Source: Protea cynaroides (lineage: Eukaryota > Streptophyta > Magnoliopsida > Proteales > Proteaceae). Taken from it: a stretch of DNA of 64,000 bases. Location of the stretch: contig CM053273.1 of the NCBI GenBank assembly GCA_028583415.1, positions 90,928,676-90,992,675 on the forward strand, read 5' to 3'. A program made the translations under genes and the position numbers. The stretch's first letter is position 1. Each line of letters opens with the position of its first letter. A model generated the notes under the pieces. It had not been told where the DNA came from. It searched no databases and worked only from the letters and a program-made list of their open reading frames with translations. Below, piece by piece: positions 31,465-41,900 of the stretch.

Positions 31465-33599
31465 ACTACAAATTTGTATGGAATAGAGAGAAGTCTTAAC
31501 CCATCTATAGTTTGCCACATAAAGAAAACTAAGGGTGTCAATTTGGGTTTGGAATTGGGACGCTAAAACCAGTTCCAGAACTGTCTGGAAGTTAGTTGTG
31601 TGACCAAATATTAAATGGGACAGGATGGTGTTGGAACAGGTTCCCTAACAGGTCCAGAATTGATAGCCCAATGAAAACATTGGTTATTGCAACTAGGCAA
31701 GAGACAAGATGTATCTTATCTATCTATGCGTGTTATTTTCTTTCTCTACTAGAAATAAATATGCATGAAACATGTGATGTACATTATTCAACTGGCAAGT
31801 CATCGCGTTTTTCTTCATTTCTTTATTTATTTTGATTAAATAAGGGCACGCAGATTTTAGACTAGATTCTATTGATCATCAATTCTCTTAAGGAGTTCAT
31901 TTTGTTAATCAGCAAGTGATACTTTAATTGTAGGACAACATGTTAAGTTTTCTTTCTATTTTTTTTTTTTTTCCCTTTTTGATAGAGACAACAGTTTAAT
32001 TTTTTGAGGAGTTGATTTATGTTTCTTTTTATTTATTTTTCTTAATTTGGTTTTTATGAAAAGGTTTCTCTCATAAATCAGAAATTTTTTTTTCCATAAA
32101 TAGTGCAAGAACCATTAAGGAGTCGAAATTGGACTATTCCATTATTAAATGAGACAGTTCTAGAAATGACCTCTTTGGTATGGAAACCAATAAAGATCTA
32201 TACCAATTATTCGAAACCATCCCATTTTACACCTATGGAGGAGTGAGAATTTAGAAGAACTTGAAAGAAAAAGAAACAGGCTAATACAGATTAGCTAGAT
32301 AGAATTAACGACAAATGATATGGATGCCATATGTTAAACCTTAAATATGGTTTCAAACATGGTTGAACAGGTCTGAACTGAAGTAATCACTTCATTTAGT
32401 TGAAAAAATATGTTGGTTATTTGAATTGAGTTGAGAATATTATTTTATTTTATTTCATTTCTCTTTAGAGCTTTACTTGCAAGTAGACGAAGCTTTATAG
32501 ATGCTCAGCAAATAGATGCAAAATAGGAAAAGACTTGTGTAATAGCATATTTAATAAATACCAAGGGCATATTTTAGAGGGCTTCTTCCACCCAGTTTAT
32601 TCACGAACAAGTAGAAGCAAAATCCCTGGTAGGAGGTGGGATTTCTTCTCCAACTTCTCAATTATGATACTAAAGATTCCATATGCTAATATCTCATTAG
32701 ACATCCGTTTTGAGAAGCATACATAGGAGAAGTTGGACTCAAATTTCAATGAGTGGAAATTGTGATAAAGTTTCCCAATCACACACCAAATTGAGAAGTT
32801 GGTTGGTCCCACATTCAAACATCTGCCACAAAGATGATTCCTTTTAAGCTTGATTGAGCCTCTTTTGTTTTTCCTTGCTTCCCCTTTTTTCCTTTTTTTC
32901 AAAGGGATAGTTTTTTATGTTGGTCAAATATGTTTCTTTCAATCCATTCATTTTACATGGGGCTGCTTTAGAGTATTATAAATAAATTTTTTACATGGAA
33001 TCTCAAGCTTCGAAGCAAGATCGTTCACGTGCATGGTCGTGTGTAAAACCTTTTGCTTTTCTTTTTTTTCTTTTTTTTCTTATTTAAATTATATATTCAA
33101 CTTGAAACTAACATATTGTTTTGAAGATATCATCATTTATTATTATGCTTTTAGTCTTTGGTAAGTTGGGAGTGAGCTTTTCCCTTCCAATCTTGCTTCA
33201 AATAACTGTTATCATATCAGTTAGATCGAATTGATTCATATTGATTTTGGATCTGTTTGAATTCAGTCTGATCTTATTTTAATATTATTATATATGATAT
33301 CATTCATATATTAGTTTCTCATTAGATTCATACGCTAAATCCATCTATTTTAGAGATGGTGGATATAGTAGACTCAATGCCATGTTAGAGGATCTATTTT
33401 AGAGATTTAAAACCTTGCTTAAAACCTTGCTTCAACTCCCATGAATGGCCCCCACCAACTTTACCTTATGTAGTCATCGTCGGATCCTATCCGGAAAAAG
33501 ATCCTCTGTTTGGCTGCCCCGCCTAGCAATGAGATCCAGACATCTCAGAGTGCATTGACACATAACTCGATGCGTTATGAGCAACCAAGATCCTCACCT
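31465..33599. other. Intergenic DNA, decayed repeats
   Basis: The words GGGTGTCAATTTGGG (31,534) and CCCATTTTACACC (32,221) could be ends of a decayed 0.7-kb inverted-repeat element, but no target duplication is visible. The rest is AT-rich with T-tracts. No gene seen. Confidence 0.35.
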
Positions 33600-34560
33600 C
33601 GCTGTTTGACGGTGAGTCACTACAAGAATTCCAGTCTAATCTTCTCCACCCCATCTCAACGGTTAAAAACTATTTGCTGTAGTCACACTACCTCTGCTGC
33701 CACTGCACCTTTTTTTCTGGTGCTCCTCACTGCAAGCCGACTGTCCTTCCGTTCCTCGACCTGAACCGTCTGTTCTCATCTCCATCTTCTGTCTTTGCTA
33801 ATCGGAACAAAGAAAGGTCGCCATCTGCAACTCAAGTCACTCATTGTTTTGGACTACTCTGCTGGAGACACAGACTGTCCACTCCCTCGATGAGACCTCC
33901 GAGTAGAGAACCTTCGCCAACGACACTGTCCGTGTCGCTGGCCCTTCTAACCGTCTCCAAGTCTAGTGTCTCCTCTCTTCTTCCCTCGGCAGGTGACAGA
34001 ACCGTGGTTCGAATCCTGATGATCGCTCATCTTCGCTTTCAAAACCATAGCCCCCATGTGCTATGGGTGTGGAAAATTGCATTCTCGCTTTATCTAGCCC
34101 TAATTCAGTCGATTTCGAGTTGGAATCTCGTCTTGTTAACTGTTGTGATTGTTAATCTGGCCAAGTGTAGAAGCCGATTATCTTCGAATGGGGCATTTGC
34201 AGGAGAACGCATCTGGATTTGCAGGATTGGGTGAAATGAAGCATGAGAGAGAAAGAGATGATGTAGAAAAGCGGAGGAGAGGTGTTATGACTACTCCAGC
34301 AACACGTGACACCTCAGACCAAGAAGACCAGGTGGCACCTGGAAGGGGAGAAAGAGTTAGAAAACAGACTGTGACTCTGAGGGACTATCACACGTAATTG
34401 AATAAAGTAGCAAATCCTTAACAAGAGGAGAGAGCATGGAAGAGACGAACTGCAAAAGCGAGCTGCAGGGCCGACAGCCGGAAAACAAAGAAAATGCAGC
34501 AGCGGTGTGGAGAAATGCTATGACAGCAGAGAAAGATTGCCTAAGAAACTTCGCCTTTCA
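33600..34560. other. Degenerate region, possibly retroelement-derived
   Basis: A plus-strand stretch shows CYGCGKL (about 34,052), then ADYLRMG and, at the end, RGERVRKQTVTLRDY. It looks like a zinc-knuckle and linker from a retroelement protein, in broken frames. I cannot assign the element. CACTACAAGAA at 33,617 resembles a CACTA-transposon end but has no partner. Confidence 0.3.
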
Positions 34561-34612
34561 TCTGACGGTTAATAAAGGTTAGTGTATAATATTCCAATAT
34601 ATTCCGCCAGCG

Positions 34613-34625
34613 TATAAAAAATAAA
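34613..34625 (+). promoter_or_regulatory. TATA box for the first ectodomain exon
   Basis: TATAAAAAATAAA lies 160 bp upstream of the ATG at 34,773, which suits a plant core promoter. A W-box on the minus strand (plus-strand AGTCAA, about 34,656) lies between TATA and ATG. This suggests that the exon has its own promoter. Confidence 0.5.
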
Positions 34626-34772
34626 TCCTTTTCCCGAAAAGGGTAGTGTCACAAAGTCAAACGAGCACCAACCGAAAAAGGAAGCATCACCATCCACTGA
34701 TGATTCCTCCTTTCACCCTGCTTCATCATCATCTCCCCTTTCTTAATTCCTCTGTTCTTACCCTCTCCTCTT

Positions 34773-35607
34773 ATGGATTCCTCCATCTCTCCATTCCCTT
34801 CGTCCCAAATGAGTTTCTCCTTCAGGAACCCTTTCCCTGTATTCCCTGTGTTCATCAAAATCATACTTCTCATCCTCCTCATCACCGCCGTAATCCAAGA
34901 AGCTAAATCAGTGGATCCGAGATACGAGGCTTGCAGGCCTCAGAGCTGCGGCAAGGGACCCAATATAAGCTACCCATTCTGGATTCCTCTCTTCCAGAAA
35001 CACTACTGCGGCCTCCCAGACTTCGAGATAACTTGCTTAGACGACGGGGAACCAGGCATCCTGATTCCCGACCAAGACCACAAATACCTCATCAGGGACA
35101 TCTTCTACTCTAACTACTCCCTTCTGGTAGTCAACGACGAGGCACTGCAGGACGATTGCCATGTTCCCCTGCATAATTTTACCCTCGAGGGCACTAATTT
35201 CAACTTCAGCCATTCACCCGACGAGCTCTTCTTCTTCTATAATTGCACTAGATCGACTCCCTCCGTGTATCAGCAGTCTTTCCCGATTACTTGTGTGAGT
35301 AAAGTTATTGGGAATTACTCGTTCGGCATATTGGGCAACGATTTGAAATTGCCGTACCTGTATACATGCGAATCGACAGTGATTGCGCCCGTAGACATGG
35401 GATTGAGTGGTATGAGTTTTGGGATGAACTACTCGGAATTTTTAATGAGAGGGCTTCTGTTGAATTGGACTGAAAATAGTCATTGCAGTGACTGCGTTGC
35501 AAGCGGTGGCCGCTGCGGAAATCAGGACAGAGAATTTTGGTGCTTTTGCCCTAATGGACCAAATCGCCAAAATTGCCCTGTTCCTACAGGTTCTCTTTCA
35601 GTTGCAG
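34773..35607 (+). CDS. LRK10-like ectodomain, alternative first exon A
   Basis: Encodes the extracellular part of a LEAF RUST 10-like receptor. The start is a hydrophobic signal segment (FIKIILLILLITAV). A GUB_WAK_bind domain follows at about residues 50-120 with SCGKGPNISYPFWIP, CGLPDFEITC and YLIRDIFYSNYS. The WAK_assoc Cys block lies at about 215-265 with NWTENSHCSDC, SGGRCG and WCFCPNG. Several NxS/T sites are present. There is no membrane or kinase part here. Two GT donors, after 35,607 (GTTGCAG/GTGAG) and after 35,589 (CCTACAG/GTTCTC), both leave phase 1, which fits the mini-exon at 41,935. Spliced there from 35,607, it would give a 694-residue receptor. Unspliced, it gives a 294-residue secreted protein. 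A truncated stand-alone duplicate is the alternative. Confidence 0.8.
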
Positions 35608-37136
35608 GTGAGTTCCATCTCAAGATTCTCATCTACGATTGGCCATTACTCTTCTGAGTTTTCTTCGCTCAGATCAATTTAAGAAGCCTCTTTAGTCTTT
35701 ACCGTACAATTTTACTCTGGTTTTTTTTCTGTTCCATCTTCATTGCATCATTTTCACTTTTTCGATTTGGAATTTTCTACTTTTATCAATCGAATTAGCA
35801 TCCTTAGTAAAGGGTTTTTTTTTGTTTGTTTGATCAAATGGACCAAATGCCTCACAATCGCTTTGGTGGTCCCACTTATTCTATTCTCTGTCGAGGGATC
35901 CTTTTCCACAGGGTCCTGCCATCTGTCATAGTCGTATATATCTGACGGTTAGGATCTTTTGTCTGATGCTTTTTCTTTTTTTTTTTTTTTTTGGTAAATT
36001 GTCTGATGCTTTTTAAAGTAAAGTCCGAGGTGGTGGGTGGAGAAAGGAGATTTATTAATACATGAAGACAGAATCAAATCATTAGTTGTGGAGTGGAAAT
36101 TACTTATTGACACCTCATATGGTCTTAAATCATTTATAACTTTAATCTTTTGTCCTCGTTGTGTAACATACTTTTCTATATATATATATATATATATATA
36201 AAAGCATGATTTTAAATATCGGGATCGGATGGATTGTATTGGTTGATCCGTTTTGATGCTATTAATACCAATATGATATCTGATACTTTCATTTTTTTAA
36301 TTTAATATCAGACACGAATCTCTCTGCCATTGGTTTTGTTTCGTTAGATATTTATCTTGTTTTCAGTCTTTAGATATCATGAACTAAACCCATCTTTTTG
36401 TTTTCCTTTGTTAAAATTTCCAAGAATAAAACAAGGGGGGAGGATTACATATTCTAAATATAGTTATAGAGGTGTCATTTAGACCGTTCCATTAATAAAT
36501 TATTAACATATAATTTTAAAATAATTTTATGAAAATATCCTTTTATCATTGATATAAAAAAAATTAAGAAGAAATAAACGAATAAAGGTAATAAAAAAAT
36601 ATTACATGTTTTAAATACATTTATATAGAGATGTGTCATTCATTGATCAGTCCCATTAACAAATTATATAATACATTATGACATATTTAGTTTTTTTGGT
36701 ATGATTTATGATATTTATTTATATTTAAACTAAATTGATATAATTTAAAATATACAAATAGATTAGAATATACAAATATGTTAGAAGATGTTTATCATTA
36801 TTATGATAATCTATTATTACTTCTTTATATATCTAGTGGAATTGAACGGTTATTATTTATGATTCATAATTTATTTTCATAAATGATTTATTATAAACAA
36901 TTCATAAACATAAATATAAACTTATTACAAAAATTTTCATTTAAGATATAAAAATTTCACTTTTCTTCCTTTAAAATTCCCCTTCTAATCAAACAAAACC
37001 TTAGAGAGAATTATAAGATGTGAGAAAAATACACAAACAACGTGTCCTTTCTTTTATTATATTATAAATAGGGTTGTTGACTTTGTTTCATGGTTCATGG
37101 GTCTTTTCATTCATGATTGTTTTTTTTTTTTTTTTA
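35608..37136. other. Intron or intergenic DNA with AT microsatellite and MITE-like sequence
   Basis: An AT dinucleotide run lies at 36,178-36,200. From about 36,690 to 36,990 is an AT-rich block (TTTTGGTATGATTTATGATATT through AACATAAATATAAACTT) related to the MITE-like copies at 47,056, 54,045 and 56,090. No coding block follows exon A here. Confidence 0.5.
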
Positions 37137-38463
37137 GAAAAAATTTCATCTACACCCCATCAAAGATCGTTAACATCATCTACACCCACAAGAATGCCGA
37201 AACATCACCTAGATCCACTTAACTAACAAAAATCACTAAATTTGTTGAAATACAATTTTACCTCTCAGATAAAAATTTTAAAAAAGAAAATTTATATTCA
37301 TTTACGAATTTAGCCTTTAAATGTTACTTATCCCTGCTGAGAAATTTCATTCTCTCTCGGTTTCATTCTCACTCAAGCCCTAGTCCCCTCTGCGTTGAGA
37401 AGAGCTCCCGAATCACCCAAGCATGCTCTCTGCTCCGACGGCAACATTCCATCTCCGTAATCACCCAAGCCTGCTCCCTCTGCGTTGAGAAGAGGTCCCG
37501 AATCACCCAACCTACTCCCGGTTCGTTGAAAAGAGCTCCCAAACCAGATCCGCCATCCAGGGTCTTCCTTGGTCGATAAGAAGTCGAAGAACAACAAGAG
37601 TTCTGCTATTCAGCTCTTGACACACAAATTTCTCCAGAACCCGTAAAACAAGCAAACCAAAAAAGAGAATACGAAAGGTCAACACAACACTCACTCAATA
37701 AGAAGCACAGAGGATCATTAGAATTATTTGTATGTCGTATATAGACAAGGATATTGAACTAAAACTATTCATCAATTTTTTTGTATTCCCGATTCAACTT
37801 TCAGGTTAGGGTTTGGGTTTCGTTTCATACCTCATGGAATATTGAAGAAAAAGTATCCCCCTGGTAGTCGAAGAAGAAGAATTTGTGGGGAAGAGGGGAT
37901 TGAACGAAAAATGAGTGGTTTCATACCTAATGAAGAAGAAGTTGTGGGGAATAGTGGTTTCATGTTGGTCTTCATCGTCCTCGTCGAGTAGAGGTAGGGT
38001 TGCAAAGAATTGCCCGATTTAGCTAGCTTTGTTGCAGGAATAACCGTGGTCGGGGAAGATGAAGGCACCGTTGACCGCAAAAAAGAAAAATCTCAAGTTC
38101 GTAGTCCTCGTCCTCGTCAAGTAGAGGTAGGGTTTCGTCCTCGTTGTCCTCGTCGAGAAGGAAAATCTCAAGTTTTATTACTGTTTCACTTCTATTAGTG
38201 TTTTGAAGTGAAACAGTTCGAAATAGAGGGAGGTTTCGAAATAAATATCAAAAGAGTATATTGGTCTTTTCAACCTACAAAAAAGATATTCTCGTCTGTG
38301 AAAAATTCCAATCCACCTGACGTCAGCATCTAACAGGAATCAACTGACGGAGTGGACTTCTTTGATTACCACAGCCAAAGTTTTGGGGTGTAGATGTTTT
38401 GACATTTTTATAAGTGTAGATGATGTTAACGATCTTTGATGGGATGTAGATGAAATTTTTTTC
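37137..38463. mobile_element. MULE-like element M1, 1327 bp
   Basis: Long terminal inverted repeats: the left end reads GAAAAAATTTCATCTACACC and then CATCAAAGATCGTTAACATC, and the right end is their reverse complement (about 38,421-38,463). Flanking 9-mers TTTTTTTTA and TTTTTTTAA match at eight of nine. The interior has CTCCCGAATCACCCAA repeats (37,400-37,515) and GTCCTCGTC repeats (38,100-38,160), but no transposase. M2 (47,322) has the same ends and a different interior. Confidence 0.75.
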
Positions 38464-38538
38464 TTTTTTTAAATCAATTTATTTGAAAGTTCAAAGAAAA
38501 TAATTCCTAGGTCAGGCGTATAATAATGGATAATAAAA

Positions 38539-38552
38539 AGTCAAAGTCAAAG
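38539..38552 (-). promoter_or_regulatory. Tandem W-boxes upstream of exon B
   Basis: The plus strand reads AGTCAAAGTCAAAG, two W-box cores (TTGACT, TTGACT) on the minus strand, about 400 bp before the ATG at 38,945. W-boxes are WRKY-factor sites, common in defence receptor promoters. A CT-rich pyrimidine patch (38,901-38,935) lies just before the ATG. Confidence 0.4.
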
Positions 38553-38944
38553 TGGTGAACCTCTGGGATCTGAAATAAAATGAGGCAATCCGATGTGAGA
38601 TATTATATTGAATATAGCTTTGGACTTGTAACTCTCTATTGAGGACTAATGGCAGCCATATAAGCCACATGGCACGTCGCAATTGGTTGGGAGGTGCCCT
38701 TGTCAGCGACGCAGCCCCGCTGCCGACAAGGACTTCTCAACAGCGAACGACGGTGCCCTCCTGGAGTCAAAGTTAAGACCGCGGTAGCCGCTTCTGATTT
38801 CTCCCCCGTCCCTCGTCTCACAGAAACCTCATCTTTCCCCTCCAATACCTTAGTTTCTTTTGATCTTTTCTCCATCTCTTCGACTATTTGGTACTTCATA
38901 CCCTCTCTCTCTCTCTCGCTTTCTCTATCTCTCTCAATTCTAAA

Positions 38945-41900
38945 ATGGAGGAGCTGACCCAGTTTACCTCGTGCAAGCCATCATCTTCAACTTGCTCGGT
39001 GGACATGATCAGCATCCTTGCCATCTTTCTATTTCTAATATCAGTGCAAACAGTTCTATGCGTAGACAAGCAATTTGAAGCTTGTAGTGAGATCATCAGT
39101 TGTGGTAAAGGGCCTAACATTAGTTACCCGTTTTGGATAGATGGAAAGCAAGAATCCTACTGTGGCTTCCCGGGCTTTCAGCTGACCTGCAAAAACCAGC
39201 AGCCCACCATCAAATTTTCTACTGCTGACTATGTCATCCGTGATATCACCTATCCTAACCAATCTTTTCGAGTTATTGATGCCGAAACTAGTATACATGG
39301 TGGCTGTTCACTTCAAGTTCAGAACATTACTCTGGATCGCACACAATTTTTCTATGGTCCGAACCATTCATATCTCTACGTCTTCATCAATTGCAACTAC
39401 TCATCACTCCATTCTGAATATTTAGATCATGAGATCAAGTGTAATTCCCATAGCTCTATTGCATTACTTGCCGATGATCCCATGTTGAATCAAGTGAAGG
39501 CTTCAGGGTATTGTGATACACTGGTAATCTCACCAGTTGACAGCAACACAAGTGATTCAAGTATGGAGAGTGGGAATCCATATTACATTAATATGTTGAA
39601 TGAGGGGTTTGATTTGATATGGAATGCTACCAAATGCAGCAGATGCCAAAGTAGCGGTGGGCGCTGTGGGTTTAATTGGACCTCTTACAGCTTTGCCTGT
39701 CTGTGCCCTGACCGCCCACACCTCAAACAGTGCCGTAAGTGTATGATCATCTCGCTTCTCTGTTCTCTGTTCTCTGCTCTTTTCTTAAAATTTCATTCTG
39801 CTTTTGTTTCACAAACGAAGGAGGGGAAAGGAGGAAGGAGGAGAAGCAGATTCAGAGGTTGAAAGAATGGTCAGTTCTGCCTTCTAAAGTCTTCTGTCGA
39901 AGCTGTCATATTCCTCTTAAGACTCCTACCAAGACAAATATTCCGATGATCAGTTTGAGGAGTTGTATCCCTTCTTGAAGTTTTACCTTTTAAAGTTAAG
40001 CTAAATCGTTGGTCGGAGAGTTTAGGATGTACTGAAATATGAAGCGCAGCATTGGACTTTTACGGCCGTTGATTTTTTAACATTTTCAATGTGCCTTTTG
40101 AAGGAGCGTTTGTCTTTTACAGCCGTTGATTTTTAGCATTTTCAAATTTTCGTTTTGTCCAAAGGACCGTTGACCAAAAAAATGATTTGGTCAACGGTAG
40201 CAGGAGCATAACCCGTTAGTCATATCCTCATGGAGTGAACTGGAGCTCTGATGCTATATGATAGATTCCAATCTTAAAACTCAAACCATATCAAGTTGAG
40301 AGATTCAACTAGTATATAAAAACACCCAAGCTCTCATACTTAACTGATGTAGGATTATTCCCAACACCTCTCGGTTGTACAATTTAATCATTTAATCCTC
40401 TGCTATAGATTATCCAAAACATTTGAGAAGCCCTATAATTAAAGAGGACCTTTCATGGTGGATGTCCATGTGTCTATATGTGTTTCTTCAATTTTAATTT
40501 TTTTCAAGAAATTGTTTCTGGTGAGTTGTTAATCTAATTTTAAAAGACACGCACTGGAGTTTGCACCTCTAGTTCTTTCTTGTTTTCAATTCCATTCTTT
40601 GGTATTCCGCCATCTACTGCAACACAGTAGAATCTGAGGAGAAAAAGAGGACCTTTCATGGTAGATGGGAGGACAACATTTCTCCCTTCCTACCATGGAG
40701 GCCAATTTTCCAGTTTCCCAGCTTTCGGCTTTTTATTTTATTAATTCTGGAGTTTGTAAGGTCTCGAATCAAGTCTTATTTGGTCAGTGGAGAGATGGAA
40801 GTAACAAGCTTCTTTGAAAACGGACAACTTATCATGCATACACATATACCTATCATCTATATAACTATTTTAAGGTAGAACCCCATGCTCCCATCTCTCT
40901 ACAGTCCACAATTCCTTGATAATCCATCCATGTCATAACAATGTCAAAAAACTAGAGCTGATTGGACACAGTTATTGATGACTTTCTTTCTCTTCTGTAT
41001 TCTTGTTCACAATTATCCTTAAATAGAACATGTACGAATGAACTAATCCTATACTTACATTTACTGTACATGCAAGAAGTTGGTTTATGCCTGTATTGCT
41101 TCCCATGGCTTTGTCTTTGTTTCTTTCTCTTTCTGCTTCATTTGTACCTTGCTCTTCACTCAGCTGATCAGGTACCTTGACATTGTGCCCCATATCATAT
41201 CACTGTGGAAGCCCCCACAACATCAGCTTCCCCTTATAGCATTAATGTGTCCATTTGTTGATATGTTAGTAGCTAATTGTTAGTAACTAAACCTTTAAAA
41301 AAGGGAACCTTTAAAAAAAGGGTCTGTCTGAATGTAAAAGTCCCATATTACTTAAGTCTGAATCCTTGAGTACCTTATATATGTGAGAATCTCTCTACTT
41401 ACTAGTTTGAACTTTTGAGATGAAAACTTAACATGGTATCAGAGCTCTTGGTTCACAGTCACCTAAAAGAAGGACAAAAAGAGGGACCATGTTCACCCAA
41501 AAGTGGGACCACATTTGTCTCGTGTACTGCTACCCAAAAGAGTGGCAACACGTGAGGGGTAGTGTTGGAAATAGTCTCACATTGCTTGAGTTTAGAACCT
41601 TGGTTGTCTTATATATGTGAGAGTTCTCCACTTACTAGTTCGGACTCTTGAAATGGAAACTTAACAGTTACAACATGTAGTTGTAACCAATTCCCTTTAA
41701 TGGCAGTTTTGTTATTTCATTTGGTGACTGGTGCAAATCTGACGATGAAGAGGCCTTGTTACAACTAGGAAAATCCTCAAACAATGCTTGAACCGGAAGG
41801 TCTCAACTTTTCTGTTACTTTTCTGATCGTTGATCAGATTGAGATTTTAGGATAAAATGTGCATTCAGAATTTCCCTTCCTACAGTCATTTTCAATTAAA

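Noticed and set aside
31534..32236. Possible foldback element with GGGTGTCAATTTGGG ends
   Set aside because: Ends pair imperfectly and no target duplication is visible; kept only as a remark.
33617..33627. CACTACAAGAA, a possible CACTA transposon end
   Set aside because: No inverted partner TTCTTGTAGTG or 3-bp duplication was found in the neighbourhood.
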